DNA of 35,978 nt from Bittarella massiliensis (ex Durand et al. 2017) (GTDB taxonomy: Bacteria; Bacillota; Clostridia; Oscillospirales; Ruminococcaceae), in assembly GCF_001486165.1 (NCBI RefSeq), contig NZ_LN908977.1, positions 959,998 through 995,975 of the forward strand, given 5' to 3'. Shown piece by piece: positions 1 to 9,500 of the stretch (positions are counted from its first letter, which is position 1; every line of letters starts with the position of its first letter). Both the position numbers and the translations under genes were made by a program. The notes below the pieces were generated by a model, which saw only the letters and a program-made list of their open reading frames with translations, was not told the origin of the DNA and did not search any database.

Positions 1-303
1 GCAGCACCCGTCTTTTCTGGCAGAGTTTCAGCCTCACCTTCCTCGCCCTCATCGCGGTCTTTGCCCTGGCCTTTGGGCAGCTGGTGCAAAAGCCCGCCCT
101 GGAGGAGCGGGAGAAGCAGGCCCAGGTGGTGGAGGCAAACTACGCCTCGGGCACCAATCTGCTGCTCTGCCTGCGGCCCGAGGAGCGCAGCCTGCCCGAC
201 GCCTTTTTGTTGGTGGGGATCAACGGGACCAAGCGGCAGTTGGCCCTGACCGTCCTCCCCCCCTGCTGGAAGGTGTCCTTTGCCAACCGGGAGGACAGCC
301 TGC
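1..303 (+). pseudogene. LCP-like (LytR-CpsA-Psr-type) membrane protein, internal fragment
   Basis: The frame is open from base 3. It encodes one membrane-spanning segment (about residues 8-28, [20 protein letters not shown]), a charged stretch ([10 protein letters not shown]), and then a segment reading [19 protein letters not shown] followed by LPP. That last part resembles the opening of LCP-family phosphotransferase-like domains, where a hydrophobic strand and a short turn precede 'LPP' or 'IPRDT'. The true start lies left of the window. The recognisable reading ends at about 303, after REDSLQQC. Beyond that the same frame is only the antisense of the UvrA-like gene. So the gene is cut at its 3' side by a junction with an opposing gene. 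LCP proteins attach polymers to peptidoglycan outside the membrane. The family call is tentative because only about 100 residues remain. Confidence 0.45.
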
Positions 304-305
304 AG

Positions 306-1607
306 CAGTGCGACCCAGTCGGCGGCGGCCATCACCTCCAGATCGTGCTCGATGACCAGGACGGTGTTCCCCTGGTCCCGCAGCTCCCGCAGGGCGGCGA
401 TGAGACCGGCCGTATCCGCCGGGTGCAGCCCGGCGGTGGGCTCGTCCAGGATGTAGAGGATACCGGTGATCTCGGCGGCCAAGGCGGCGGCCAGGCGGAC
501 GCGCTGGCTCTCGCCCCCCGAGAGGGTGGCGGAGGGCCTCTCCAGGGTCAGGTAGCCCAGCCCCAGCCGCTCGAGCCGCCCCAGCTTGGTCCCCAGGTCC
601 CGCAGGTAGGGGGCGGCCAGGGCCCGCTCGGGGCCTTCCAGTTGGCCGTCGAGCGCTGCCAGCCACCCGGCCAGCCGGGCCAGGGAGAGGCCCGCCAACT
701 GGGGCAGCCGCATCCCCCCCAAGGTGGCGCGGCGGGGGGCCGATTTCAGCCGCTCGCCGCCGCAGGCCGGGCAGGTCTGGCGGGTGAAGTACCCCTCCAG
801 CCGGGAGGCGCCCCCCTTCTTTTCGGCGTAGCGCCGCCAGAGGTTGGGGAGCACCCCCTCAAAATCGCCCCCCTTCCCGTCCCCCTCCAAAAGGAGGGCC
901 CGCTGCCGGGGGGTGTAGGCGGAGAGGGGGGTCCCCTCCTTCAGGGGGATGTGCAGGCGCTGGGCCGCCCGGCCAAACCGCTGGGCCTGGTACTCGCCGT
1001 AGCGCCCCTCCCAGGGGGCCACCGCCCCCTCTTCCAGGGCGCGGTCCTCCCGCAGCAGCCGCCCCAGGTCGGGCTGCAGCGAGACCCCCAGCCCCCGGCA
1101 GCCCTCGCAGGCCCCCGCCTCGGTGTTGTGGGAGTAGTCGCTGCGCCCCAACAGCCGCACCCGCCGGCCGCAGTGGGGGCAGAGGAGGTGACTGTGGTAC
1201 TCGTCCCCCACCCGCTCCACCTCCTGGGGGTAGAGGGCCGGGCGGATGGTCCGGCCGCAGTGGGGACAGGGCTGGCAGGCCAGCTTTTCAAAGAGCATCC
1301 GCAGGTCGGTGTAGATGCCTGTGGCCGTCCCCAGGGTGGAGCGGGGCCCGGCGGTGCCGGTGCGGGGGGCGATGAGCACCGCCGGGCAGAGCCCGCTCAC
1401 CCGCTCCACCCCCGGCTTGGCGATCCCCTGAAGGGCCATGGCCTCCAGGTACTGGCGCTGGCACTCCCGGTGGAGCAGATCGACGGCCAAAGTCGATTTG
1501 CCCGAACCCGAAGGCCCGGTGAGGACCACCAGCTTCTCCCGCGGGATGTCCAGGGAGAGGTTTTGCAGGTTCCCCTCGGTGGCATTTAAGATGGAGATCG
1601 GCCTCAT
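306..1607 (-). pseudogene. Truncated UvrA-like ABC-class ATPase
   Basis: Starts at ATG 1607, overlapping the GNAT stop (ATGA). Visible landmarks in order: Walker [12 protein letters not shown] near residue 35; two zinc-finger-type pairs (CPHCGR and CPHCGRRV) and a further [13 protein letters not shown]; the UvrA/ABC signature [12 protein letters not shown]; Walker [14 protein letters not shown]; and the H-loop VIEHDLEVM. UvrA proteins and their shorter paralogues continue with DWVIDLGPGAG and a second nucleotide-binding half. Here the resemblance stops after AAADWV at about base 306 and the frame runs into the antisense of the LCP-like fragment. About 430 residues are UvrA-like, against roughly 750-940 for intact family members. 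It is either a broken gene or a chimeric join. Family role: DNA damage recognition, or drug-related protection in paralogues. Pairing with an acetyltransferase hints at the latter, by inference only. Confidence 0.7.
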
Positions 1608-2101
1608 TCCCTCTCCCCCCTTCCCTGCGGGGGGAACTTCTCCATCCGCACACAGCCCCCCTCGTCCACCTGCATGGCCCCGCCCTTGAAGCGGTAGCCC
1701 ATCTTCTGGTAGAAGGGCCAGGCGGTGAGGGAGGCGGGCACCTCCACCCGCTGGGCGCGCAGAAAGTAGCCGTCCCCCTCCAGCGCCCGGACGATCGCCC
1801 GCCCCACCCCGCGGCCCTGCGCCTCCGGGGAGACAAAGACGGTGAGGAGGATGCTCTCCCGCACACTGCCCCAGTAGGGGGCCACGGTGCCGCAGCCCAC
1901 CGGCCGCCCGCCCAGACAGGCCACATAGCTGTGCCCCTGGCGGGCCCTCTCCCGCAGGGTGTCGGGGCCCAGGCCGGCGGCCATCTCCTCGATGCGCGAA
2001 GGGGGGTAGTCCCGGGCGTTGACCTCCCGCAGGGCCCGCAGGATCAGCTGGTGCACCGCCGGCAGGTCTTCCTCCCGAAACCGTCTCACGTCGATTTTCA
2101 T
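1604..2101 (-). CDS. GNAT-family N-acetyltransferase
   Basis: 165 residues, ATG start, with a GA-rich ribosome-binding site directly upstream (GGAGGAGAGAG). The acetyl-CoA-binding motif A is plain: [19 protein letters not shown] near residues 90-110, preceded by the strand SILLTVFV. The N-terminus ([20 protein letters not shown]) and the C-terminal FYQKMGYRF motif are both typical of the family, so the protein is complete. It would transfer an acetyl group from acetyl-CoA to an amine on a small molecule or protein; the substrate cannot be read from sequence. Its TGA stop overlaps the ATG of the UvrA-like gene, so the two are co-translated from the promoter at 2140-2168. Confidence 0.85.
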   Translation of the reverse strand: MKIDVRRFREEDLPAVHQLILRALREVNARDYPPSRIEEMAAGLGPDTLRERARQGHSYVACLGGRPVGCGTVAPYWGSVRESILLTVFVSPEAQGRGVGRAIVRALEGDGYFLRAQRVEVPASLTAWPFYQKMGYRFKGGAMQVDEGGCVRMEKFPPQGRGERE

Positions 2102-2139
2102 CTCTCTCCTCCTCTCCCCTCTTGGGGGTGTGTTGTCCC

Positions 2140-2168
2140 ATCTTACCGCCTAGCGGCGGGGATGGCAA
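2140..2168 (-). promoter_or_regulatory. Sigma-70-type promoter of the GNAT/UvrA-like operon
   Basis: Read on the minus strand: -35 TTGCCA (2163-2168), a 17-base spacer, and -10 TAAGAT (2140-2145). It sits about 40 bases upstream of the GNAT ATG. Spacing and both hexamers fit the vegetative consensus well. Confidence 0.6.
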
Positions 2169-2228
2169 GGCGGGCGGAGAAATTTTTGCCGTTTTTTTGC
2201 CCAGGCTGTCCCCCCGGGGGCCGCTCTG

Positions 2229-2237
2229 TGCTAAAAT
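2229..2237 (+). promoter_or_regulatory. Extended -10 promoter of the MFS gene
   Basis: TGCTAAAAT matches the TGn-extended -10 element. No good -35 lies at the usual distance. The expected start point (about 2244) leaves a leader of about 30 bases that holds the AAAAAGGAG ribosome-binding site (about 2255-2263) before the TTG start. Confidence 0.5.
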
Positions 2238-2273
2238 GAGGAGAATATTTTTGGAAAAAGGAGCGGATCTCTC

Positions 2274-3464
2274 TTGAACGACAAGCGCAAACAGAGCCTG
2301 CTGGTCCTGGGCATCGTCCTCATCGCCTGCAACCTGCGCGCCCCCATCACCTCGGTGGGGCCGCTGGTGCCCACCATCCAGGGGGACACCGGCCTCTCGG
2401 GCACCTGGACGGGGATGATCACCACCCTGCCCCTGCTCTGCTTCGGGTTGGTCTCCCCCTTTGTCAGCCGCCTCGGCCGCCGGTTCGGCGGGCCCCAGGC
2501 CGTCTTTGGGGGGATGGTGGCCACCGTGGCCGGGCTGGTCATCCGCTCCTACTGCGGGGTCTGGGGGCTCTACCTGGGCACCCTCCTCATCGGCTCGGGC
2601 ATCGCGGTGAGCAACGTGCTGATCCCCAGCATCATCAAGGAGGACTTCCCCACCCGCGCGGGCACCATGATGAGCGTCTACACCACCGCCATGTCGGTCT
2701 TTGCCGCCGCGGGCTCGGGGGTCAGCGTCCCCCTGGCCGCCGGGCTGGGGCTGGGCTGGAAAAACGCCCTGGCCTCGCTGCTGGTGCTGGCGGTGCCCGC
2801 CACCCTCCTCTGGCTGCCCCAGCTAAAGGGGGGCGCGGGCAGGCAGGGCGGCGGCGGGGGCGATCTCTTCCGGCGGATGCTCCGCGACCCCCTGGCCTGG
2901 AAGATCACCCTCTGCATGGGCAGCCAATCCCTCCTTTTCTACGCCGTCATCGCCTGGCTGCCCTCCATCCTCCTGGGGCGGGGGGTGACGGTGGAGCAGT
3001 CGGGCGGGCTGCTGACGGCCATGCAGTTGGTGGGGCTGCCCGCGGCCTTCTTCATCCCCCTGCTGGCCGACCGGCGGCGGGACCAGCGGCGGATCGCCGA
3101 CACCGTCACCGCCCTCTTTGCGGTGGGCTTTTTGGGGCTCTGCTTCGGGCGGGGGCTCTGGGTGCTGACCCCCTGCCTGCTCTGCCTGGGGTTTGCCCAG
3201 ACCGCCTCCCTCAGCCTGGCCCTCTCCTTCTTCGTCTGCCGCTGCCGGGGCGGGGAGGAGACCGCCGCCATCTCGGGGATGGCCCAGTCGGCGGGCTACC
3301 TCCTCTCGGCGGTGGGGCCGCTGCTCTTCGGCGCCCTCTTCGACTGGACCGGCTCCTGGGTGGCGCCGCTGGTCTTTTACGGCGGGGTCATCCTCCTCTA
3401 CGCCTACACCGCCCACCAGTCCAGCAAAGACGTCTACCTGCTGGACGGGGATGCTGAACGGTAG
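2274..3464 (+). CDS. MFS transporter of the CynX/NimT type
   Basis: 396 residues with a TTG start about ten bases after an AAGGAG site. No ATG upstream fits. The N-terminal segment [20 protein letters not shown] is the hallmark of the CynX/NimT branch (cyanate and 2-nitroimidazole transporters), and the loop [12 protein letters not shown] corresponds to the MFS loop 2-3 motif. About twelve hydrophobic segments alternate with short charged loops, and a glycine-rich cytoplasmic loop ([11 protein letters not shown]) lies at mid-protein. The protein is complete. It is a plasma-membrane secondary transporter; the substrate is unknown. It is monocistronic: an extended -10 promoter precedes it and a strong hairpin-plus-T terminator follows 14 bases after the stop. 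Confidence 0.85.
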   Translation: MNDKRKQSLLVLGIVLIACNLRAPITSVGPLVPTIQGDTGLSGTWTGMITTLPLLCFGLVSPFVSRLGRRFGGPQAVFGGMVATVAGLVIRSYCGVWGLYLGTLLIGSGIAVSNVLIPSIIKEDFPTRAGTMMSVYTTAMSVFAAAGSGVSVPLAAGLGLGWKNALASLLVLAVPATLLWLPQLKGGAGRQGGGGGDLFRRMLRDPLAWKITLCMGSQSLLFYAVIAWLPSILLGRGVTVEQSGGLLTAMQLVGLPAAFFIPLLADRRRDQRRIADTVTALFAVGFLGLCFGRGLWVLTPCLLCLGFAQTASLSLALSFFVCRCRGGEETAAISGMAQSAGYLLSAVGPLLFGALFDWTGSWVAPLVFYGGVILLYAYTAHQSSKDVYLLDGDAER

Positions 3465-3477
3465 ACTTTTCCAAGGG

Positions 3478-3515
3478 ACAGACAGGCTGGGATACAGCCT
3501 GTCTGTTTCTTTTTT
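3478..3515 (+). terminator. Rho-independent terminator of the MFS gene
   Basis: Perfect 11-bp stem ACAGACAGGCT / AGCCTGTCTGT with a 7-base loop, followed by TTCTTTTTT. Confidence 0.9.
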
Positions 3516-3942
3516 GGAGGGGACTGGTGGGGCGGGCGTCCGCCTGGGGAGGACTGGGAAGGACTGGAGAGGGCACGGGGCCTCTCGACAGCCCCCCTTC
3601 GGATGGCCGCCGTCGGGGAGCGCCCGCGCAGAGAAAACCGGCGGCCCGGGAGTGGGACGTCCTCTTTCGGGCGACATCCCCGCCTGTTCCCTTGAAAAGG
3701 GAACGCCGAACCGGAATAGAGGCCGCCCGCGCGCAGTCGGAAAAGGTGGAAAGGGGCGCTGGGGAGCCGTGCCCCCGCCTTGCCCTGCCTGCCAAGCAGG
3801 GGAAAAGATGGGCCCTGCATCCCCGCGGCAGGAAAAATGAGGGACAGGGGAGATTTTCGCGCCCTCTGCCCTCCCCTCCTTGCAGGGCGTCGGGGAGGCG
3901 AAGGGGCGTTTCCCCTCCTCTCCCCGAACCGGCCCCTCCCTA
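3516..3942. other. Intergenic spacer, no gene seen
   Basis: About 430 bases between the MFS terminator and the PadR promoter. Open frames exist on both strands only because the DNA is GC-rich; none has a credible ribosome-binding site plus a recognisable product. A short inverted repeat GTTCCCTT/AAGGGAAC lies at about 3688-3706. Purpose unknown. Confidence 0.6.
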
Positions 3943-4001
3943 TTGCCAGCAGCGGCGATCTGTGCTATTATTCTGTCAGGCGATATATCGCGTCGCATAA
4001 T
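3943..4001 (+). promoter_or_regulatory. PadR operon promoter with palindromic operator
   Basis: -35 TTGCCA (3943-3948), 17-base spacer, and -10 TATTAT (3966-3971), which is also preceded by TGC. Starting at the predicted transcription start is the perfect 12-bp palindrome GCGATATATCGC (3980-3991). A second weaker -10 (CATAAT, 3996-4001) has the palindrome in its spacer. AT-rich palindromes at the start site are the usual binding site of PadR repressors, so autoregulation is likely (inference). Confidence 0.55.
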
Positions 4002-4023
4002 AGTTGGAGGGGAGGGGAGCGCG

Positions 4024-4332
4024 GTGGCCGAGACACAGCCCATGAGCGAGGCCATGTACTACGCCCTGCTGGCCCTGACCGAGCCGGGCCACGGCTACGC
4101 CGTCATGCAGCGGGTGCGCGCCCTCTCGGGCGGGCGGTTGAAGATGGGTCCAGGCACCCTTTACGGGCTGCTGGCGCGGATGAAAAAGGAGGGGCTCATC
4201 GCCCTGACCGCCGAGGGGGCGCGGCGAAAGGTCTACGCCCTGACCCCCGCCGGACGCCGGGCCCTGCTGGGCGAGTACCGGCGGCTCAAACAGATGGTGG
4301 AGGACGGAGCGGGATTGGAGGGGTACCAGTGA
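4024..4332 (+). CDS. PadR-family transcriptional regulator
   Basis: 102 residues from the GTG at 4024, preceded by a GGAGGGGAGGGGAG site. In-frame upstream sequence covers the promoter and is not coding. The winged-helix pattern is typical: SEAMYYALLALTEPGHGYAVM, then RVRALSGGRLKMGPGTLYGLL (recognition region), then RMKKEGLIA and RKVYALTPAGRRALL, and a short C-terminal helix. PadR proteins are dimeric repressors of neighbouring membrane-protein genes. The stop overlaps the GTG of the DUF2812 gene (GTGA), a standard PadR-DUF2812 pair. Confidence 0.9.
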   Translation: MAETQPMSEAMYYALLALTEPGHGYAVMQRVRALSGGRLKMGPGTLYGLLARMKKEGLIALTAEGARRKVYALTPAGRRALLGEYRRLKQMVEDGAGLEGYQ

Positions 4333-5500
4333 AGAGGCGATACCGGTTTCACCCCGGGGACTACGCCCTGGGGGAAAATGAGCAGTTTTACACCGAGATG
4401 GCGGCCCGCGGCTGGCTGTTGGAGAGGCGGGGGGCCTGGCTGAGCCGCTTTCGCCGGGGGGAGCCCGCCCGGCTGCGCTACCGGGTGGAGCTCTCCTGCC
4501 CCGGGGTCTTTGACGAGAGCAGTGAGCTGCCCGAGGAGCAGCGGTCCCTCTACGAGGCCTGCGGCTGGCGCTTTGTGAGCCGGGGCGGGCTGGTGAACGT
4601 CTTTTGCGCCCCCGAGGGCAGCGGCGCGCCCGAATTTTACAGCGACCCCCGCCAGCAGGCCGACACCCTGAAGGCCCTGCGGCGAAACTACCTGTTGGGC
4701 TGGCTGCCCTTTCTGCTGCTGGCCGCCCTGCAACTGGCGATGGGGGCCGCCCTCTTCGGCGGCGCCGGCAGCGCCCTGGGCCGGTGGGCGGTCTCCCTGC
4801 GGCTGGCCTGGGTGACCGAAACCGCCCTGGTGGCGGCCTTCGCCCTCTTTTTGCTGCGGGAACTGACCGCCCTGCTCTACAGCGAGGTGCGCACCGGCCT
4901 TCTCTACCGGCGGCTGCGCCGGGGGATCCCCCTGGACCACGCGCCTGGCAGGCGGCAGCGGCTCTACCGGGCCATTCGCGGGGCGCTGCTGGCCGGCTGC
5001 GCCGCCTTTGCCTGGCCGTCCAGTGGGCGTCTGGCCGCCCCGCCCCTCTGCCCCAGACCCCCCAGGGGCCCTATCTGCTGCTGGGCGACCTGGGCCACCG
5101 GGGGGAGCGCACCACCCTGCCGGTAAAGGGGGGCGAGAGCACCCTCTCCCACACCCGCTCCCTGCAAGCCGAGCAGTGGCAGACCCGCGAATTTTTGCAG
5201 GAGGGGGAGCAGAGCCCCTGGCTCTACCAGCAGGTCTACCGCTTGGGGAGCGAAAAGGAGGCCCGGGCCCTCCTCCCCCTGCTGCTGGCCGAAGCGCCCC
5301 TTGCCCGGGACCCCAGCGCCTTTGCCGCGGTGCAGGCCCCCGGTTTTGACGAGGCCTACTGCGCCGGGGCCGAGTGCGCCGCCCGGCGGGGGAACACCGT
5401 CTACTTCATCACTTACAGCGGCCTTATGGACCACCCCGAGCAGGGGGAGGCGCTCTGGCAGACCCTGGCCCAGCGGGAGGCCGCCTGGCGGGAGGGATAG
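4329..5500 (+). pseudogene. DUF2812 membrane protein, one frameshift
   Basis: Begins at GTG 4329, overlapping the PadR stop. The N-terminal soluble part (YRFHPGDYALGENEQFYTEMAARGWLL ... GWRFVSRGGLVNVFCAPEG) is the DUF2812 domain, and two hydrophobic segments follow (about residues 120-180). In the first frame the protein would degrade into proline/arginine-rich nonsense after about residue 227. From 5012 the next frame carries a sensible continuation (LAVQWASG ... LLLGDLGHRGE ... YFITYSGLMDHPEQGE) to TGA/TAG at 5500. Restoring one C at about 5010-5013 rejoins them into a protein of about 390 residues, the usual size for the family. It is either a real one-base deletion or a sequencing error. 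Function of the family is unknown; it is repressed by the adjacent PadR in related operons. Confidence 0.75.
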
Positions 5501-6519
5501 GGCAAAACCGGGCGGAGCCGCCCGCTTAAAAAGGGCGCTGCCCGGGAAGGCACACCTGGGGGGATGGCGGCCCGCCCCCCTGCCAAAATGGCAAGGGCTT
5601 TGGCAGAGGAGGATGCGACGCCCCCGGTGCGGCGGAGGGGAGCGGATTTTCTCCCCCCTTCTCCCGCCCCGCCTCTCTCGGCGAGGGCCCGCCCTGTCCC
5701 CTCTTTCGGGAAAGGGAGACCCCTTCCCCCACAGCGGCGGAGGGCGAAGCCGGGCGTATGGCAGATTTCAGCTGGCAGACTTTGTCTCCCCCCTCTCTTT
5801 GACAGAGGAGAGGGCGGTCTCCCCCTCTTGATGGGGACATCGGGCGAAACCGGAAGGGGCGCAGCCAGCGAGGTCTCCCCCCTTTGGCCGGGAAATCGGA
5901 AACGCCACGAGCGCCCCCGAGAGGCAGCGATCTGCTCTCGGGGGCGCATCTTTTTGGGAAAGCAGCGAAAACTTCAGCGAGTGCCTTTGGGGGAACGTGG
6001 GGCCCCCTTCCCCTAAAGGCTCTTTCTCCTCCCCACCTGACAAGGCGGGAATGACCTCCCCCTTTCTCCCCCAGCAATCCGTCCTCTGACCGGCTCTTTC
6101 CCCTTCTTCTTAGGTGAAGGGATGGAAAGCCCTCTCCTCCCCGAGGATGCTCTCTCCTCCCCACCCGACAAGGCGGGGACGGCCTCCCCTCTCTCCCCCG
6201 GCAATCTGTCCTCTGACCAGCTCTCCCCTTTTTTGGTGAGGAGATAGGGGGAGATAGGCGGCCTCTCACGATGGGGGCATCGGACGAAACCAGAAGGGGG
6301 CACAGCCAGCTACATCTCCCCCCTTTGGCCGGGAAATCGGAAATACCACAAGCGCCCCCGAGGAGCAGCGATCTGCTCTCGGAGGCGCTTGTTTGCCGCC
6401 GGTCCTGGGCGGGGGCGGTTCGACAGGGCGGCGGGGGCGGCTTTTGCCGCGGCGCATTTCAAGTCTTCATCTGCACGGGGTGTAGCCGGGCCGCACTGTG
6501 CGAATGGGGCGCCCCGCCG
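5501..6519. repeat. Non-coding spacer with two nested direct-repeat pairs
   Basis: No supportable gene. Two repeat pairs are visible. One has copies beginning at 5830 and 6270 (about 120-140 bases each, 440 apart), starting GATGGGGACATCGG / GATGGGGGCATCGG and ending in a strong hairpin. The other has copies at about 6019 and 6149 (about 95 bases, 130 apart), starting GCTCTTTCTCC / GCTCTCTCCTCC and containing ACAAGGCGGG and GTCCTCTGACC. Copies differ at roughly one position in eight, so the duplication is not recent. Host intergenic repeat of unknown role. Confidence 0.65.
5911..5955 (+). terminator. Long hairpin followed by T-run
   Basis: A 16-bp stem (GCGCCCCCGAGAG..CAG / CTGCTCTCGGGGGCGC, one bulged G, loop CGAT) followed by ATCTTTTT. 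It would end plus-strand transcripts from the PadR-DUF2812 operon. A degenerate second copy without a long T-run is at 6350-6394. Confidence 0.65.
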
Positions 6520-9500
6520 TCACCCGGCACTCTCCGGGTCCCCGTCCAGCTCCCCGCGGGGGGCGGGGGACATCCCCTTCCCCGCCAGCTCATAGCGGAC
6601 CGACTTCATGTCCGAATGGTACTTGTAAAAGGCGTTCTTCCCGCCCATCTTGGCGCTGAAGAGGGCCATGTCCGCCTTTTGGTAGAGCTCGTCAAAGGTG
6701 CGCCCCTGCTCGGGCGCCATGGCAAAGCCCGCCGAGATGGAGAAGACGATGGTGTGGTCCTGGGCCTTGTAGCTGACCACCATCGAGCGGACGACGGCGT
6801 CCAGCTTGCGGATCACGTCCTCCTCCCGGATGTTCTTGCACAGCACCAAAAACTCGTCGCCCCCCACCCGGCAGAGGATGTCCTCCCCCCGGAAAAAGCC
6901 CCGCAGCCGCTCGGCGTTCTGGGCGATCATCGAGTCGCCGTAGGCGTGGCCGAAGACGTCGTTGGCCAGCTTGAAGTTGTCCAAATCAAACATCAGCAGC
7001 GCCGCCGGCTCCTCCCGCTGGGCGGCCAGGTACTCCTCGATCTTGGGGATGGCGGCCCGCCGGTTGTAGAGGCCGGTCAGGGCGTCGATCTCGGCCAGTT
7101 GGGTCAGTTTGAGCTCCTGCCGCTTCTGCCGGTCGATGTCCATGACGAAGAGGTAGGCGAAGACGTCGGGCGAACCCTCCAGCTCGGCCAGGTGGACCAT
7201 CAGCCGCATCCAGTTGGCCTGGCCCCGGTAGAGGCGCTGGTAGTCCATGCTGGCCAACTGCTGGCCCTGGCGGTAGCACGCCAGCAGCCGCTCCCGGTCG
7301 CAGAAGGCGGCGAACTCCTTGCGGAAGGAGGGGAGCACCAACTGCCGGCCCACGTGGTCCAGCAGCTCTTCAAAGCAACTGCCGCCGCGGTAGCCGGTGT
7401 CCGTCCGCCAGGCCCGGCCGTCCTTCCCCACCGAGACGGTGTTTTGCTGCAAGTTGGCGCGGAAGTCGTAGACCGCCTGCCCCCGCAGCAGCTCGAGGAT
7501 CTTGCGGTCCTCCCTGCTCTTGAGGGACTCGTTTTTCTCCCGGGTGATGTCCCGGTAGTAGCCCACGGCCCGCGCCGGGCGGCCCTCCCCGTCGCAGATG
7601 GTCTCGCCGGCGGTGTGCAGCCAGCACAGTTCGCCGTCGGCCCCGGTGACGGGGAAATCGCAGGCAAAGCGCTCCCGGTCGCGCCCGCCCTCAAAGGACT
7701 TCAGGTAGGCGGCGATGCGCTCCCGGTGCCCCTCGGGCAGGCCGGGGTGGGCCAGAAGCCGCCCGGCAAAGCCCGCCACCCGCTGGTCCTCCCCCGCCAC
7801 CGGGCGGCCCAAGATCCGCTCGATCACCGCCCGGCCGCAGGTGGTGGAGAAGGTGAGGGCGCCGGTGCGCAGGTCCCAGTCCCAACTGTCGATGCCCGCC
7901 TGGCGGAGGATGCTCGAGAGCTTCTGACCGGCCAGCCAGAGCTCCCGCTCCTTCTCCTTGACGGTGGTCACGTCCCGATTGGTGCAGAGGTAGGTGACCT
8001 CCCCCTCCCCCTGCTCGATGCAGCGGCCGTCCAGGGAGACCCAGGCCCGCCGGCCGCTGGGAAGGTCGAGCCTCGCCACCTGGTGGAACTCGCCGCGGGC
8101 GGCCACCGCCGCCACCATCTCCCCCCGCAGCCGCTGCCAGTCGCCGGGGGCCAGGTAGCCCTCGTACCGGTGGGTGCGCAGCATCTCCTCGAACTGGCCG
8201 GGCCGGCCGCCCAGGTCGCGAAAGAGGCCGTCGGCGATCACCCGGACGCGCTCCCTCTCGCCGCGCACCTTGAGCAGGAAGATGTTCTCCGGGGTGTGGG
8301 CCATCAGCAGCCGCATCTTGTCCCGCAGCTCCACCGTCTCGGTGATGTCGACGACCATCCCCTGGAAAAAGTGCTTGCCCTCGTACTCCATGTACCGGCT
8401 CTGGTCGATGACCCAGCGGTAGCCGTCCTTGCCGCACATCCGGTACTCCATGGAGCGGTCCTTCCCCTCGCGCTGGAGGTTGTCGCCCCCCATCTGCACC
8501 AGGGCGCGGTCGTCGGGGTGGACCATCTCCAAAAACTTGTTGTCAAAGCGCTCGCCGATCTCCTCCCGGGTGAAGCCGAACATCTCCAGGAACTGGTCGC
8601 TGATGTAGAGGAAGCTGTACCCGGGGTCGTCGTCGCAGCGGTGGTAGGCCCCCGGCAGGGCGTGGTTGAGGAAGTCCAGCTCCCGGTTTTGCTCCAGCAA
8701 AAAGGCGTTGCGCTCGGCCAGCCGCTGCTGGGCGGCCATGGTCTGGGAGATGTCGGTACAGGCACTGACGATGGCCAGGCGGCCGTCCTCCGCCTCGATG
8801 ACCCGGCCCTTGTCCAGGGTCCAGAACCAACTGCCGTCCTTGCGGGGCATCCGGTAGGTGGTGGTGTACTCCAGCCCCGGGTAGTAGCGGGGGCCGATGT
8901 CCCGGGTCACTGCCGCCAGGTCGTCGGGGTGGATGGTATTTTGCACCCGGTGGCCGATGGCATCGGCGAACTCGTCGTAGCTGTCGTAGCCCAGCAGCTG
9001 CACCATCTCCCGGTTGGCGAAGTAGAGGGGGAACCCCTCCTCGCAGTAGCCGCCGATCATCCCCCCGGGGCTCATCTGGGCGAAGATGGAGGCGGCGGCG
9101 CGGCGGTTCTCCTCCGCCAGCTGCATGAAGGACTCGTCGTTCTCGGCCACCCCCACCACCGCCGAGAGGGCCTGCTGGGAGGAGGCCAGCTGCTCCTCCT
9201 GGCGCTTTTGCTCGCTGACGTCGCTCACCGAGCCGTAGTAGAGCCGGTGGCCCAACTGCTCCCGCAGAAAGAAGGTGCGCAGGTGCAGCCAGATGGTGTC
9301 CCCCTCCTCGGTGAGGTAGCGAAAGTCGCCCTCGGCCCCGTTCAGGGGGCTGGCGTGGGCGCGACGGAAGATGTCCAGCGCCACCTCCCGGTCCTCGCTG
9401 TATACGCTCTCCATGGTGCGGCCGCGGCGCTCCTCCATCCCCTCGGGGGTGGTGCCGGTGACCCGATAGTACTGCTCGTTGACCTGCATCGGCTCCACCT

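Noticed and set aside
84-1589. A 501-codon plus-strand frame
   Set aside because: Only the first 75 or so codons resemble a real protein; the rest is antisense of the UvrA-like gene.
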